From assembly GCF_020524035.2 (NCBI RefSeq), contig NZ_CP129013.1, positions 3,410,001 to 3,474,000 on the forward strand: 64,000 nt of DNA, written 5' to 3'. Of the stretch, positions 16,198 to 26,182 are shown piece after piece. The position numbers and the translations under genes were made by a program. The notes below the pieces were generated by a model, which had not been told where the DNA came from, did no database searches, and saw only the letters and a program-made list of their open reading frames with translations. Positions within the stretch are counted from its first letter, which is position 1; every line of letters starts with the position of its first letter. Source of the DNA: Bacillus carboniphilus. Lineage in GTDB: Bacteria > Bacillota > Bacilli > Bacillales > JAIVKR01.

Positions 16198-16740
16198 ATG
16201 CTTTTGGGGGCTCTCCCCAGTATGTCGTTTAAACACGGAATAGAAAGTTGAAAGACTATTAAATCCAGACTGATAACAAATATCGATTGTTTTTAATGAT
16301 GTATTTTCTAAAAGTGTTTTGGCATAAGTTACTTTAATCATCTCGAGATAGATTCTAGGAGTTTGACCTGTGTGTTTTTTAAACGTTCGGTTTAAGTGAA
16401 AACGGCTAACATTCATTGCTTTTGCTATATCCTCTAACGTATGGCAATCTCTAAAGTTGTTGTTCAAAAAATCAATCGAATTTTGAATTAATTCTTCTGA
16501 GGGATGATAGACTGAGTTGTTAAAGTCAGGTTTACATCTTTTACAAGGACGAAATCCATGATTTAAGGCATCTTCTGGGTTGCTAAAAAAACGAACATTT
16601 TCTAGTTTAGGGTTTTTGGATTTACATGAAGGCCTACAAAATATAGAAGTCGTTTTCACTCCGTAAAAAAACACCCCATCAAGGGCTCGATCACACTGAA
16701 TAATAGCACTCCACATCTCATCTTTAGTAAGAATTTTCAT
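16183..16740 (-). CDS. adaA: Methylphosphotriester-DNA alkyltransferase/transcription factor AdaA
   Basis: A 185-residue protein with the Ada zinc domain first: FCRPSCKSK and RPCKRCKPD supply the four zinc-binding Cys, of which the first (about Cys34) accepts methyl groups from phosphotriesters. A two-helix AraC DNA-binding domain follows (TLEDIAKAMNVSRFHLNRTF...GFNSLSTFYSVFKRHTGESP). Methylated AdaA activates the adaptive response in B. subtilis. No adaB or alkA lies next to it here, so it acts from a separate locus or regulates distant genes. Confidence 0.92.
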   Translation of the reverse strand: MKILTKDEMWSAIIQCDRALDGVFFYGVKTTSIFCRPSCKSKNPKLENVRFFSNPEDALNHGFRPCKRCKPDFNNSVYHPSEELIQNSIDFLNNNFRDCHTLEDIAKAMNVSRFHLNRTFKKHTGQTPRIYLEMIKVTYAKTLLENTSLKTIDICYQSGFNSLSTFYSVFKRHTGESPQKHRNHI

Positions 16741-16907
16741 TCAAACAACCTTCTTTATTCGTTTTTTCAATCTTACCATGTTTCCTATTAGTATTTCTTC
16801 TGGATTGTTGTTAATAAATTCTACTTGCATTTTTAGGTAAGGTTCTAATGTGTTTTAGGAATGTGGTCATGTTTTGATCCTCTTTCATCTTTTCCCATAC
16901 CTTTCAT

Positions 16908-17355
16908 TTAGAGAAGTCGTTCCCATCGTTCTTCAAGTAGTTCTTTGTTAGATAAGATTTGTTTACGGGTTTCCTTCAGTTCAAAGCCACTTTTTTTTAT
17001 AAAGATTTCGAGCTGAATGAAGTTCTTTGTTTGTCGAAAGGGTTATTTTTTTATATTGGTGTGTTTCTATTAATTGTTTACCATAACCGTTCCCCTGAAC
17101 GCTAGGTTCAACAAGAAAAAGGCCAAGTTGGGCTGTATTTTGAGAGGTTTCAAAAATACTAATTGAGCCTTTTTGTGTTCCTCCTAATTCTAGAATTCAA
17201 ATTTGTTCTTTATCATTGTTTCGATCCATAAATTCTTGTACTTGGCTTTTAATGAATTCTTTGAATGTAAAATCGTAGTTGTACTCTTGGTGGTAAAGTT
17301 TATAGTGTGAGTGAATAATGTATCTGGCATCATCTAATTGAAAAAGACGAATCAT
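16908..17355 (-). pseudogene. GNAT acetyltransferase, broken
   Basis: The minus strand starts MIRLFQLDDARYIIHSHYKL and carries a TGA after DRNNDKEQI. It resumes with GGTQKGSISIF and, in other frames, LFLVEPSVQGNGYGKQLIET (the acetyl-CoA loop) and KSGFELKETRKQIL. At least one stop and two frameshifts make it inactive. Confidence 0.7.
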
Positions 17356-17537
17356 GAGTCACCTTCTTAATTAAATAGTAAATATGCTAATTTTATCATA
17401 ATTCTTCTAACATTACTTTGATGAAATTTCAAGTATCAACCTTCCCTAAGTATTTTCGTCTATTATTGTTTGAACAAATTTTTAAAAAACTTTTGTTTAA
17501 GATATCTGCAACTATCCAATCCCTTTTTATTTTTCTG

Positions 17538-17546
17538 CATAGTATA
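17538..17546 (+). promoter_or_regulatory. Candidate mother-cell sigma (SigE/SigK) -10 element
   Basis: CATAGTATA matches the CATANNNTA -10 consensus shared by sporulation sigma factors E and K, preceded by G as preferred by SigK. It lies 31 bp before the YVTN gene start. The paralogue at 34769 has CATAACCTA at almost the same distance. No convincing -35 was seen at either. Confidence 0.4.
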
Positions 17547-17576
17547 TATGAAAAATAATTTAAGGAGGAAGGATAG

Positions 17577-19142
17577 ATGGTAATCCTATTTAGCACAGGT
17601 CCAATAGACAATACAGATTTAACCTTGAATAACGTAGAGATTCGTGTTCGAAATACTGACCCTTCAAATTTGGCTAATGTACAGGTTCGCCTTTTGAATG
17701 AAAGTATGTCCCCTGAAGTTCTTAGTCAATCACAAGCATTTAACGTTAATTCAAATAGTTCAAAAGGTGTTTTGTTTAGTGCAGTAGCTTTAACATCGTT
17801 TTTAATTGAGGTGGAAATAGATTTAGCAAATCGAAGTGATGAAGTTACGGTAAGTGCTGTTCAACCAACGATAACCACCTTCAATGGATCAAGTGAGTTT
17901 AAACAATTCATTCGTTTACTTGTTTCGAGTCCGGAGGTTTTACAAGATATAGACTATCCGGTTACTCCTCAGCTCAATCTATTTTTATCCGATTCATTCA
18001 ATTGTAAAACACAAATTTTTGGTGATTTAACACTGGGAGGTGTTCCACAAGCTGGCGTAGATGTTAGTTTCACGGCTAATACGTCGGGTGTCATGTTTGT
18101 CCCAAATCCTGCTGTGACGAATATAAATGGTGATTATGTAATGTCTGTGGTTGTCACACCGTCAAAAGGATTGACTGAAACAGCCATCACAGCTTCTGCA
18201 ACTGTAAATGGTCAAACGATACAGACAGTAAGTGTATCGGAGATTGTTTGTCCTTTTAAATTATATGTAACAAATACAGGAACAAATAACATCTCTGTCA
18301 TTGATACAAATATAAATACAGTTATTGATACAATTACGGGGTTTAATTCACCTTCAGGCATAGCTGCAAATGGATTTACAAAGTTAGTTTATGTTTTTAA
18401 TGAAGGTTTAAACGTTCTTTCAGTTATTGATGCTGATACTAATATGATTACCACTACTATTACAGCAGGAACTGGTGTGCAGCAGTATGGTGTAGCTGTG
18501 AACACAATTGAAAATATCATTTATCTTGCCAATCGGTTTGGAAATAATGATGTCACAATAATTGATGGAATGATGAATAATATAATTACAACGGTATCCG
18601 TAGGATTTCAGCCTATTAGCGTGTCTGTTGATGAACAACGAAATTTGACTTATGTATCTAACAATTCTGGAGAGGTTTCAGTTATTGATGGGAATAATAA
18701 TTTTGTGGTAACAGCCACTATAACGCTGGGGATTTTTGGTGTTCGCGGTATTACCGTAAATGAAACAACTAATCTAGTCTATGTTGCTGGTTTAAGTAAT
18801 AACTTAGTGACGGTTATTGATGGGTCTTTTTTTACAATTACAACGACCATTAGCATACAGGGATTTCCTAATGGGATTTCCTTAAATGAATTAACAAATT
18901 TAGTCTACACTTCAAGAGTAATTGATAATAGTATTTCTGTCATTGATGGAAATCTAAACGTAGAAACTGCTACATTTTCAGTCGGAATTAACCCTCTTGG
19001 TATTGCTGTTATTGAACCATTAAACCAAATATATGTTGTTAACTTGGGTAGCAGCAATGTTTCTGTTATTGATGGTAGTTCAAATCTTGTAGCGGCAACT
19101 GTCACAGTGGGAACTAATCCTGTAGATATTACATTTCTTTAA
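17577..19142 (+). CDS. YVTN beta-propeller repeat protein
   Basis: The 521-residue protein has no signal peptide. Residues 1-115 form a beta-rich N-terminal domain (STGPIDNTDLTLNNVEIRVR...). Residues about 130-215 look like an Ig/CNA-type domain (VPQAGVDVSFTANTSG...). Residues 225-521 form a seven-bladed propeller made of repeats of the type LxYVxNxxxNxxSVIDGxxNxxxxTxxVGxxPxGIxVN. Such proteins occur on cell and spore surfaces. The lack of a signal peptide and the CATANNNTA element upstream suggest a spore-surface protein made in the mother cell (inference). A broken paralogue is at 33800-34769. Start fixed by AAGGAGGAAGG. Confidence 0.8.
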   Translation: MVILFSTGPIDNTDLTLNNVEIRVRNTDPSNLANVQVRLLNESMSPEVLSQSQAFNVNSNSSKGVLFSAVALTSFLIEVEIDLANRSDEVTVSAVQPTITTFNGSSEFKQFIRLLVSSPEVLQDIDYPVTPQLNLFLSDSFNCKTQIFGDLTLGGVPQAGVDVSFTANTSGVMFVPNPAVTNINGDYVMSVVVTPSKGLTETAITASATVNGQTIQTVSVSEIVCPFKLYVTNTGTNNISVIDTNINTVIDTITGFNSPSGIAANGFTKLVYVFNEGLNVLSVIDADTNMITTTITAGTGVQQYGVAVNTIENIIYLANRFGNNDVTIIDGMMNNIITTVSVGFQPISVSVDEQRNLTYVSNNSGEVSVIDGNNNFVVTATITLGIFGVRGITVNETTNLVYVAGLSNNLVTVIDGSFFTITTTISIQGFPNGISLNELTNLVYTSRVIDNSISVIDGNLNVETATFSVGINPLGIAVIEPLNQIYVVNLGSSNVSVIDGSSNLVAATVTVGTNPVDITFL

Positions 19143-19255
19143 TATAAATGGTTAAACGTTATTTGACTGGTGAACACGCACTTAAAAGGGGTTTAACAAA
19201 GCATGAGAAGATACATCTGACTGAAATAAAATGGGAGAAGGTTAGCTTCCTCCTC

Positions 19256-20098
19256 CTACTCGAATTTATCATCTGAAAAGTACAACCGGTCCTCTGCCAT
19301 TTTAATGTTGTGGTCAAACATCGTTTGAGCAATTAAGTTTCTCGTTTCCGTACTGAGGGGCCAATAATGTTGGTCTTCTACTAAGCCGATGACCGTATAT
19401 TCATACCCTCGGTAATTAGATTGAAGAGAAGTTATCCCATAAACTTGGAAGGGCTGGATAGGCATCATTCCGGCATCCTTTTTTAAACATTCTTCAAACT
19501 GATCATTAAGCTCAGAACAAATCGAATCAAGAAGCTTTTTTACTTTTTGAGGATCTTCTCGGTAGCTAATGTCAACACTTTCAATGACCCGCATATGACC
19601 AATATTATAGTTTTCAATGGCCTTGATTTGTCCATTACTAATGGTAAGGAGCTTACCACTCCATTGGCGAATTTTTAACGAACGTAAACCAATGTCCTCG
19701 ACTGTACCGCTGTACGAATTGTTAACGGTAATAAAATCACCTTTGTGAAGCTGTTTCTCATATACGTGGAAAATTCCCGCTAAAATATCTGTAATTAAGC
19801 TTTGTGCACCTAAACCAATGACAATTCCTGCCACTCCTGCTCCTGCTAAGACTGTTCCCATATTTATTTCAAAGAGAACATCGATGGCCACAATGATAAA
19901 GGAAAAAGTCGCCACATATTTCGTTAATGAACGAATGATACTCTCCATGGTCTTTTCCTTTTTATCATCTATTAAAGAAGTTCGCTTGAAAAAGTTATGG
20001 ACGAGTTTATTAATAATGACCACAGAAATCCATAATATGATTCCAATAACCACCGTCTGTATATAGGGATTATGATAAAGGGATATTACTTCTTCCAT
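19256..20098 (-). CDS. Small-conductance mechanosensitive channel, YfkC-like
   Basis: A 280-residue MscS-family protein: membrane segments near residues 10-30, 55-75 and 80-100. The pore-lining third helix is rich in Gly/Ala (GTVLAGAGVAGIVIGLGAQS), followed by the beta-domain (HKGDFITVNNSYSGTVEDIG) and cytoplasmic cage. It opens on membrane tension to release solutes in hypo-osmotic shock. The start at 20098 (MEEVISLYHN) is preferred because GAAGGTGAAG lies just upstream. It is followed 65 bp later by yfkAB on the same strand order as in B. subtilis. Confidence 0.9.
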   Translation of the reverse strand: MEEVISLYHNPYIQTVVIGIILWISVVIINKLVHNFFKRTSLIDDKKEKTMESIIRSLTKYVATFSFIIVAIDVLFEINMGTVLAGAGVAGIVIGLGAQSLITDILAGIFHVYEKQLHKGDFITVNNSYSGTVEDIGLRSLKIRQWSGKLLTISNGQIKAIENYNIGHMRVIESVDISYREDPQKVKKLLDSICSELNDQFEECLKKDAGMMPIQPFQVYGITSLQSNYRGYEYTVIGLVEDQHYWPLSTETRNLIAQTMFDHNIKMAEDRLYFSDDKFE

Positions 20099-20184
20099 AA
20101 CTTCACCTTCTTTCGTCAACCTAGCAGAACACCTTCTCTATAGTTTAGCTCATTTCCTTTTTTGTCATCCAAGGAAATATCAAA

Positions 20185-21306
20185 CTACAATGCTTTTCTA
20201 TTTGAAAAATCCACGTCTTGATAATAACTGTTTTTCACTAAAATATTTGGACCTAAACATTTCACAGCAGGGCAATGGCAACTAAGCTGTTTGGCGGTTT
20301 CCGTTGTCGTCCACTTTTCATACGCTTGTTGTAAAGTATGAGTTTGAATGTTGCCAAGTGGAGGTGTATCACCGAAGTCGGTTACGATAATTTCTCCATT
20401 AAAAATATTTACATTTAACCTAGAACGACCATCTGGATCATTTCTTACGGTTACATTAGGACTCTTTCTTAGTCTAGATAAAAGTTGCTGGTCGCGTTCA
20501 TTTTGATTACATGAATAAAAAGGTAACGTTCCGAAAAGCATCCAAACTGATTCGTCACGAATATCGAGTAAATGATGAATAGCATCACGCATTTCATCAA
20601 GAGATAGAACTTCTAAAGTGCTCGCGAAATCACTTGAATACATTGGGTGAACTTCGTGTCGCTGACATTTCATTTCATGGACGATCTGTTTATGGATAGA
20701 AGCTAAATAAGGCAGTGTACGTTTGTTTAACATCGTTTCAGCTGAGACAATCACACCTGCTTCTACTAAAGAACGACTGTTTTCAATCATTCGTTCAAAA
20801 TATTTGGCTCTTTGTTCTCTCGTTGGCTTTTTTTCCATCATCGCAAAGCCACCGTCTACAAAATCATCAATGGTTCCCCAATTGTGGGAAATATGTAACA
20901 CATCAAGATAAGGAATGATTAACTCGTAACGTGATAAAGGTAACGTTAAGTTTGAATTGATTTGCGTTTGAATGCCTCTTTCATGAGCGTATTTCAGGAT
21001 AGGAACGACATACTCTTTAACAGATTTCATCGACATCATGGGTTCTCCCCCAGTAATACTAAGAGAGCGTAGGGAAGGAACTTCATCTAATCGCTTTAGT
21101 ATTAATTCAATTGGGAGGGCCTGAGGGTCTTTAGGTTGTAAAATATAGCCTACCGCGCAATGCTCACAACGCATATTACAAAGGGTAGTCGTTGTAAACT
21201 CTACATTCGTTAATTTCATTTCACCGTATTGTTCTATATCTAAATAAGCTTCCCATGGATCATAAGAAGGGTTAATTTTTTTTTGTTGATCTATAAGATG
21301 ACTCAT
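20185..21306 (-). CDS. yfkAB: Radical SAM protein YfkAB
   Basis: 373 residues with the radical SAM cluster motif at Cys43, Cys47 and Cys50 (CNMRCEHC), a SAM-binding GGEPMMS and a C-terminal Cys group (SCHCPAVKCLGPN) that may bind a second Fe-S cluster. In B. subtilis 168 the homologue is split into yfkA and yfkB; here it is one intact frame. The reaction is unknown. It lies upstream of the MscS gene in the same direction, with 86 bp between them, so they may share a transcript. Confidence 0.9.
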   Translation of the reverse strand: MSHLIDQQKKINPSYDPWEAYLDIEQYGEMKLTNVEFTTTTLCNMRCEHCAVGYILQPKDPQALPIELILKRLDEVPSLRSLSITGGEPMMSMKSVKEYVVPILKYAHERGIQTQINSNLTLPLSRYELIIPYLDVLHISHNWGTIDDFVDGGFAMMEKKPTREQRAKYFERMIENSRSLVEAGVIVSAETMLNKRTLPYLASIHKQIVHEMKCQRHEVHPMYSSDFASTLEVLSLDEMRDAIHHLLDIRDESVWMLFGTLPFYSCNQNERDQQLLSRLRKSPNVTVRNDPDGRSRLNVNIFNGEIIVTDFGDTPPLGNIQTHTLQQAYEKWTTTETAKQLSCHCPAVKCLGPNILVKNSYYQDVDFSNRKAL

Positions 21307-21497
21307 ATGAATGACTCCTTTTTATCCAAAGTGAACTAACAGTAAATTTTAACACAGTTTTTCTATTTACGCTCAACGATTTTTTCATTTAAACCTCTAT
21401 ACATCTTATGAAAGAAGGTTTCGCTTTAAGAGTTTTTTTGTTCATCGTATAATGAAATTGGGAGTAATTTAGACAACATTTAAGGGGATGAAACGGG

Positions 21498-23033
21498 ATG
21501 GAGAAATTTTATGAAAGCATTTACAATTTAATTGTACAAACGTCTACCAATCTACCAAATGACGTAAGGATAGCGATTAAACAAGCGAAGCTCAATGAAA
21601 GTGCGGGAACACGTTCAGCGATGAGCTTGGATACAATCTCAACAAATATACAAATGGCGGATGAAAATGTATCGCCAATTTGTCAAGATACGGGATTACC
21701 AACTTTTAAAATTAAGACGCCAGTAGGGGTTAATCAAATAAAAATAAAGGAAACAATCCATAATGCGATTATTCAAGCAACAAAAGATGGGAAACTAAGA
21801 CCTAATGCCGTCGATTCATTGACGGGTAAAAACTCAGGGGATAATATAGGTGCGGGAGTACCTGTTATCAAGTTTGAACAATGGGAAAAGGACTATATTG
21901 ATGTTCGATTAATCTTAAAAGGTGGGGGCTGTGAAAATAAGAATATTCAATACAGTCTTCCTTGTGAACTAGAAGGTCTAGGACGAGCAGGCCGTGATTT
22001 AGACGGGATTCGAAAGTGTATTATGCATTCTGTTTATCAAGCTCAAGGACAAGGGTGTAGTGCTGGGTTTATCGGTGTTGGAATTGGTGGAGATCGCACG
22101 TCTGGCTATGAATTAGCGAAAGAACAGCTTTTCCGTTCTGTAGATGATACGAATCCAATAGAAGAATTAAGACAATTAGAAGAGTATGTTTTAGAAAATG
22201 CCAATAAGCTAGGAATTGGTACAATGGGATTTGGGGGAGAGACTACTCTTCTAGGCTGTAAAATTGGTGCGATCCATCGTATACCTGCAAGTTTTTTTGT
22301 ATCGGTAGCTTATAACTGCTGGGCTTATCGTAGACTTGGATTCAAAATAGATGCCGATTCAGGAGAAGTGATTGAGTGGCATTATCAAAATAAAACGGAT
22401 GAAATTCTTAAAAAGGAACAACCTTTTGAAGAAGAAAAACAACAAGAAGTCAATGAAGTTGTTTTAGAAGCCCCCATTACAGAAGAAAAAATTCGTTCGT
22501 TAAAAGTAGGAGATGTTGTGCGAATTAATGGTCTTATGTATACGGGAAGAGATGAGATTCATAAATATTTAACAACAAATGATGCCCCAGTGGATTTAAA
22601 TGGACAAATTATTTATCACTGCGGTCCAGTTATGTTGAAGGATGAGGAAGGAAATTGGCAAGTCAAAGCAGCGGGACCAACAACGAGTATTCGTGAAGAA
22701 CCTTATCAAGGAGATATCATGAAAAAGTTTGGCATTCGTGCAGTCATGGGAAAAGGCGGAATGGGTCCGAAAACGTTAGCCGCTTTAAAGGAGCATGGAG
22801 GGGTCTATTTAAATGCGATAGGAGGAGCTGCGCAATATTACGCTGAATGTATAAAAGGAGTTCAAGGTGTAGACTTGATGGAGTTTGGAATCCCCGAAGC
22901 AATGTGGCATTTACAAGTGCAAGATTTTAAAGCGGTTGTGACCATGGATTCGCATGGAAATAGTTTGCATCGAGATATTGACCAATCATCTTTGCAAAAG
23001 TTAGAACAGTTTAAAGCGCCCGTATTTAGTTAG
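21498..23033 (+). CDS. Class I (iron-sulfur) fumarate hydratase
   Basis: 511 residues, the full length of the fused class I fumarase. The N-terminal alpha domain holds the Fe-S ligands (VSPICQDTGLPTF, GGGCENKN, GQGCSAGFIGVGIGG). The C-terminal beta domain (residues about 325-505) holds GRDEIHKYL, GPVMLKDEEGNW, GPTTSIREEPYQ and GKGGMGPKTLAAL. It interconverts fumarate and malate using a [4Fe-4S] cluster and is oxygen sensitive, in contrast to the class II FumC usual in Bacillus. Related class I enzymes act on tartrate or mesaconate, so substrate is inferred. AAGGGGATG precedes the ATG. Confidence 0.88.
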   Translation: MEKFYESIYNLIVQTSTNLPNDVRIAIKQAKLNESAGTRSAMSLDTISTNIQMADENVSPICQDTGLPTFKIKTPVGVNQIKIKETIHNAIIQATKDGKLRPNAVDSLTGKNSGDNIGAGVPVIKFEQWEKDYIDVRLILKGGGCENKNIQYSLPCELEGLGRAGRDLDGIRKCIMHSVYQAQGQGCSAGFIGVGIGGDRTSGYELAKEQLFRSVDDTNPIEELRQLEEYVLENANKLGIGTMGFGGETTLLGCKIGAIHRIPASFFVSVAYNCWAYRRLGFKIDADSGEVIEWHYQNKTDEILKKEQPFEEEKQQEVNEVVLEAPITEEKIRSLKVGDVVRINGLMYTGRDEIHKYLTTNDAPVDLNGQIIYHCGPVMLKDEEGNWQVKAAGPTTSIREEPYQGDIMKKFGIRAVMGKGGMGPKTLAALKEHGGVYLNAIGGAAQYYAECIKGVQGVDLMEFGIPEAMWHLQVQDFKAVVTMDSHGNSLHRDIDQSSLQKLEQFKAPVFS

Positions 23034-23198
23034 TCTTACGAAAAAAACATCATGATTTTCATAACCAAGCATATCTTTAAAGGAAAAGTGTTCATAATGT
23101 TACACTAAAAGGGTACATCAAACTACAACTACGATGAGTATACATCACGTTTAGTTGAGCACTTTTTCTATAAGGAAAAATAAAAGGGAGATGGGAAA

Positions 23199-24209
23199 AT
23201 GATGAATCAAGAAATTCAATTAGTCAGTAGACCAGAAGGAATGCCTACTGCCAATAACTTTAAACAGGTTGATACAGATATCCCTTCGTTAAAGGAGCAA
23301 GAGATACTTGTTAAATCTATCTACATATCGGTTGACCCGTATATGAGAGGAAGAATGGTAGATCGTAAATCTTATATTCCTCCATTTGCTCTTAACGAAG
23401 CTATAACAGGTGGAGTCGTTGCCCAAGTAATAGAAACAAAATCAGATAAGTTTAATAAAGGCGATTATATATTAACAAGCTTTGGAAAATGGCAACAGTA
23501 TCAAACGGTAAAAGAAGAAAATGCGATGAAACTGCCAGACTTAGATGTCCCTAAAAGTTATTTTCTTTCTGCTTTAGGAATGCCAGGGTTAACCGCTTAT
23601 TTTGGAATGCTAGACATAGGTGAACCAAAAGAAGGAGAAACCGTTGTTGTTTCTGGAGCAGCTGGTGCAGTTGGAATGGTAGCTGGTCAATTGGCGAAAA
23701 TAAAAGGCGCTAAAGTAATTGGAATCGCTGGTTCTGATGAAAAAACACGTTTTTTAGAAGAAGAGCTACATTTTGATAAAACGATTAATTATAAAACAAC
23801 GCCTAATATACTAAATGAATTAAAAGAAGCGTGTCCTAATGGTGTCGACGTTTATTATGATAATGTAGGTGGAGAGATTTCAGACGCGGTCATCTCTCTT
23901 ATTAACCATAAAGCGAGAATTCCATTATGTGGTGCAATATCTTCTTATAATAAACTAGAGGATTATGGTCCTCGTTTACAAGGTATGCTCATTACAACAA
24001 GCTCTCTAATGAAAGGGTTTATCGTTAGCGATTATGCAGATCAGTTTGAGGAAGCCACTAAGCAATTAGCGATGTATATGATGACAGGTAAATTAAAGTT
24101 TAAAGAAACAGTCGTTGAAGGATTTGATAAACTACCAGAAGCCTTTATTGGATTATTTAAAGGAGAAAATATCGGTAAAATGGTGGTTAAGGTTGGAGAA
24201 CCTGAATAA
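23199..24209 (+). CDS. NADP-dependent oxidoreductase, YfmJ-like
   Basis: 336 residues of the zinc-independent medium-chain dehydrogenase family (leukotriene B4 12-hydroxydehydrogenase / curcumin reductase type). Visible are DPYMRGRM near residue 46, GMPGLTAYFGMLDIG, and the Rossmann loop VSGAAGAVGMVAGQLAKIKG, then YYDNVGGE. It reduces alpha,beta-unsaturated carbonyls with NADPH. B. subtilis YfmJ is the likely counterpart. It is monocistronic, with AAAGGGAGATGGG before tandem ATG codons and a terminator after. Confidence 0.9.
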   Translation: MMNQEIQLVSRPEGMPTANNFKQVDTDIPSLKEQEILVKSIYISVDPYMRGRMVDRKSYIPPFALNEAITGGVVAQVIETKSDKFNKGDYILTSFGKWQQYQTVKEENAMKLPDLDVPKSYFLSALGMPGLTAYFGMLDIGEPKEGETVVVSGAAGAVGMVAGQLAKIKGAKVIGIAGSDEKTRFLEEELHFDKTINYKTTPNILNELKEACPNGVDVYYDNVGGEISDAVISLINHKARIPLCGAISSYNKLEDYGPRLQGMLITTSSLMKGFIVSDYADQFEEATKQLAMYMMTGKLKFKETVVEGFDKLPEAFIGLFKGENIGKMVVKVGEPE

Positions 24210-24230
24210 GTTTGATAGAGGAAAAAAATA

Positions 24231-24264
24231 AGAGGTGCCAAGTCGACATGATTTGGTACCTTTT
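24231..24264 (+). terminator. Terminator of the oxidoreductase gene
   Basis: AAGAGGTGCCAA pairs with TTGGTACCTTTT, with a loop of about 10 bases and one G-T pair. Confidence 0.7.
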
Positions 24265-24275
24265 ATATAAGATCG

Positions 24276-24461
24276 GAAAGTATAAACTTTGTCCTTAATA
24301 AGATAGTGCTTTCATTGTTGTCTAGTTCCAGCGCCCAGCGAAGGGTAGCGCTTTCGAAGCACACGACGTGCTAGCATCATCGTTGCCCACAGGACGTGAC
24401 TGCTCTTAGTTGACGTTCCTCATCATTCGTCGCTAAACGGGCGCTTGCGCTTTTCTTATAA
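24276..24461. repeat. Dispersed repeat family B, copy 1
   Basis: Homologous to 54027-54283. The shared left flank is AAAGTATAAA...GTCCTTA...TGTCTAGTTCCAGCGCCC and the shared right end is CGTCGCTAAACGGGCGCTT then GCGCTTTTCTTAT. The GCGCCC and GGGCGC ends are inverted. The interior shares CATCATCGTTGCCCACAGGA and CGTGACTG..CTTAG with family A. Confidence 0.75.
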
Positions 24462-24549
24462 ACTGATAGATTTGGAATCAATGAATTACCAGTTGAATAG
24501 TTTAATAGCCCATATTAACATTAGAAACAAAGAAAATTACGTATATATT

Positions 24550-24587
24550 CACCTTGAGAGTAAGGTGTGTTTTTTTTTTTTTTTTTT
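24550..24587 (+). terminator. Hairpin with an 18-T tract
   Basis: CACCTT at 24550-24555 pairs with AAGGTG at 24562-24567 and is followed by eighteen T residues (24570-24587). The short stem and very long T run are unusual; no gene ends directly upstream. Confidence 0.6.
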
Positions 24588-24757
24588 GTTCATTTTACGA
24601 CTATTAAATAAACTATAGTAGTTTATGAACTATAAGTATTTCATTCATTCAAGTGAAATACTTATTATTTTCATATTTACTTTAGCAGAGGAGTCTATCT
24701 CCCTTAATGCATGTCCTCTTTTTAATTATGACTAATTTTATAATAAGGAATGATTTT

Positions 24758-26182
24758 GTGAGAACAACACGATTAAAGTTGATTGCATGCACATTAATGC
24801 TCGCTCTCCTTTCTGGATCCTTTATATTTATGATTCAGTTATTAAGTGAGGATACTAAAGCTATAGAAAAAATTGATAGAAAAAACTGGAGCCAATACCC
24901 TGGCTTATTATTAGAAACAAGAACGAAAGAGACGGACTTTTATACGTTTTCAATAAGCTATCCAGTTTCAGAAAATCAAGAGCTTAACAGTGAAATTAAT
25001 GATTGGGTTGAAGATCAAAAAACCCTTTTTTTGAAAAAAGTAGAGGAAAATAAAGAAATATTAAACGAAAATTATCGTGCTTCTTTTTCCGTTAAGGTAG
25101 ATACAAATCAATTAAGTGATCAAATGTATAGTTTAGTTTTTTCAAGTTATCTTTTTCCAGGTGGTGCGAATGGAAAACAATCTATGAAAGTCTTTAATAT
25201 TAATACATCTACTAATGAGTTTATTCACATTGATGATGTGTTTAAGGATAGAAATAGTATGAAGCCAATTGGGAAGCTTATTCAAAACGAAATGGACAAT
25301 AATGAAATTCTCTCTGCTAATATTGATAGGTCTATGTTAGAGCAAAAATTAAATAGTCCAGAAGAATGGAATTGGTCAATGGATTCTGATCAGTTTTATT
25401 TGTACTTTGATGAATATGAAATTGCTCCAGGAGCAATGGGGCCAGTGGTTTTAAATTTACCCATGGATCAAGTCAAACCTCATTTGAAACCAAAGATAGC
25501 AGAGGGGATAAATGGTTCTCCTAAGGAACCAGAGGAACAGAAAAAGGAAAAAGAAGCTGAGCCATTAGATCCAGATGGAAAATATATTGCTCTCACTTTT
25601 GATGATGGACCTAGTCCTAAAGCTACACCTGAAATATTAAGAGTATTAGATAATTTTAATGTAAAAGCCACATTTTTCATGCTAGGAAGTCAAGTGGAAT
25701 ATTACCCTGATCTTGCAAAGGAAGTGGCTGAAAGAGGACATGAGATTGCCAATCATACTCAAAATCACGTTGACTTGACACATTTAAATAAAGAGTCAGT
25801 AAGAAAGCAAATTGTAGAATCAAAACAAATTATTACAGATGTGACAGGTGTTAATCCTAACTTAATTCGTCCTCCATATGGAGCGTTCAATCGTAAGGTA
25901 GAAGAAGTAGCTTCGTTAACAAATTCTCCTCTCATATTATGGTCTGTTGACTCTTTAGATTGGAAACTTTTAGACCCTTCACTTGTAAGTAAAGTTGTCG
26001 AGCGTGAAGCAAAAACAAATTCAATCGTTTTACTTCATGATATTCATCCATCAACAGCTGAAGCATTACCTGACATTTTAAAAGTGCTACAAAAAGATGG
26101 GTATCAGCTCGTAACGATCTCACAATTGTTAACTTTACCTCAGTTTGATTCGAGTGTCCCTGTTTACGGGTCTGTTAGATAA
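24758..26182 (+). CDS. Peptidoglycan polysaccharide deacetylase, PdaC-like
   Basis: The 474-residue product from GTG 24758 (AAGGAA 8 bp upstream) has an N-terminal membrane anchor (residues about 8-28). A PdaC/DUF3298-type domain (to about residue 235) follows, then an acidic linker and a NodB-type deacetylase domain. Catalytic landmarks are TFDDGPSPK, GHEIANHTQNHVDL (HxxxxH metal site), RPPYGAFN and LLHDIHP. B. subtilis PdaC deacetylates N-acetylmuramic acid and chitooligomers, conferring lysozyme resistance. The 17 residues upstream of the GTG in the longer frame are unlikely to be translated. Confidence 0.88.
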   Translation: MRTTRLKLIACTLMLALLSGSFIFMIQLLSEDTKAIEKIDRKNWSQYPGLLLETRTKETDFYTFSISYPVSENQELNSEINDWVEDQKTLFLKKVEENKEILNENYRASFSVKVDTNQLSDQMYSLVFSSYLFPGGANGKQSMKVFNINTSTNEFIHIDDVFKDRNSMKPIGKLIQNEMDNNEILSANIDRSMLEQKLNSPEEWNWSMDSDQFYLYFDEYEIAPGAMGPVVLNLPMDQVKPHLKPKIAEGINGSPKEPEEQKKEKEAEPLDPDGKYIALTFDDGPSPKATPEILRVLDNFNVKATFFMLGSQVEYYPDLAKEVAERGHEIANHTQNHVDLTHLNKESVRKQIVESKQIITDVTGVNPNLIRPPYGAFNRKVEEVASLTNSPLILWSVDSLDWKLLDPSLVSKVVEREAKTNSIVLLHDIHPSTAEALPDILKVLQKDGYQLVTISQLLTLPQFDSSVPVYGSVR

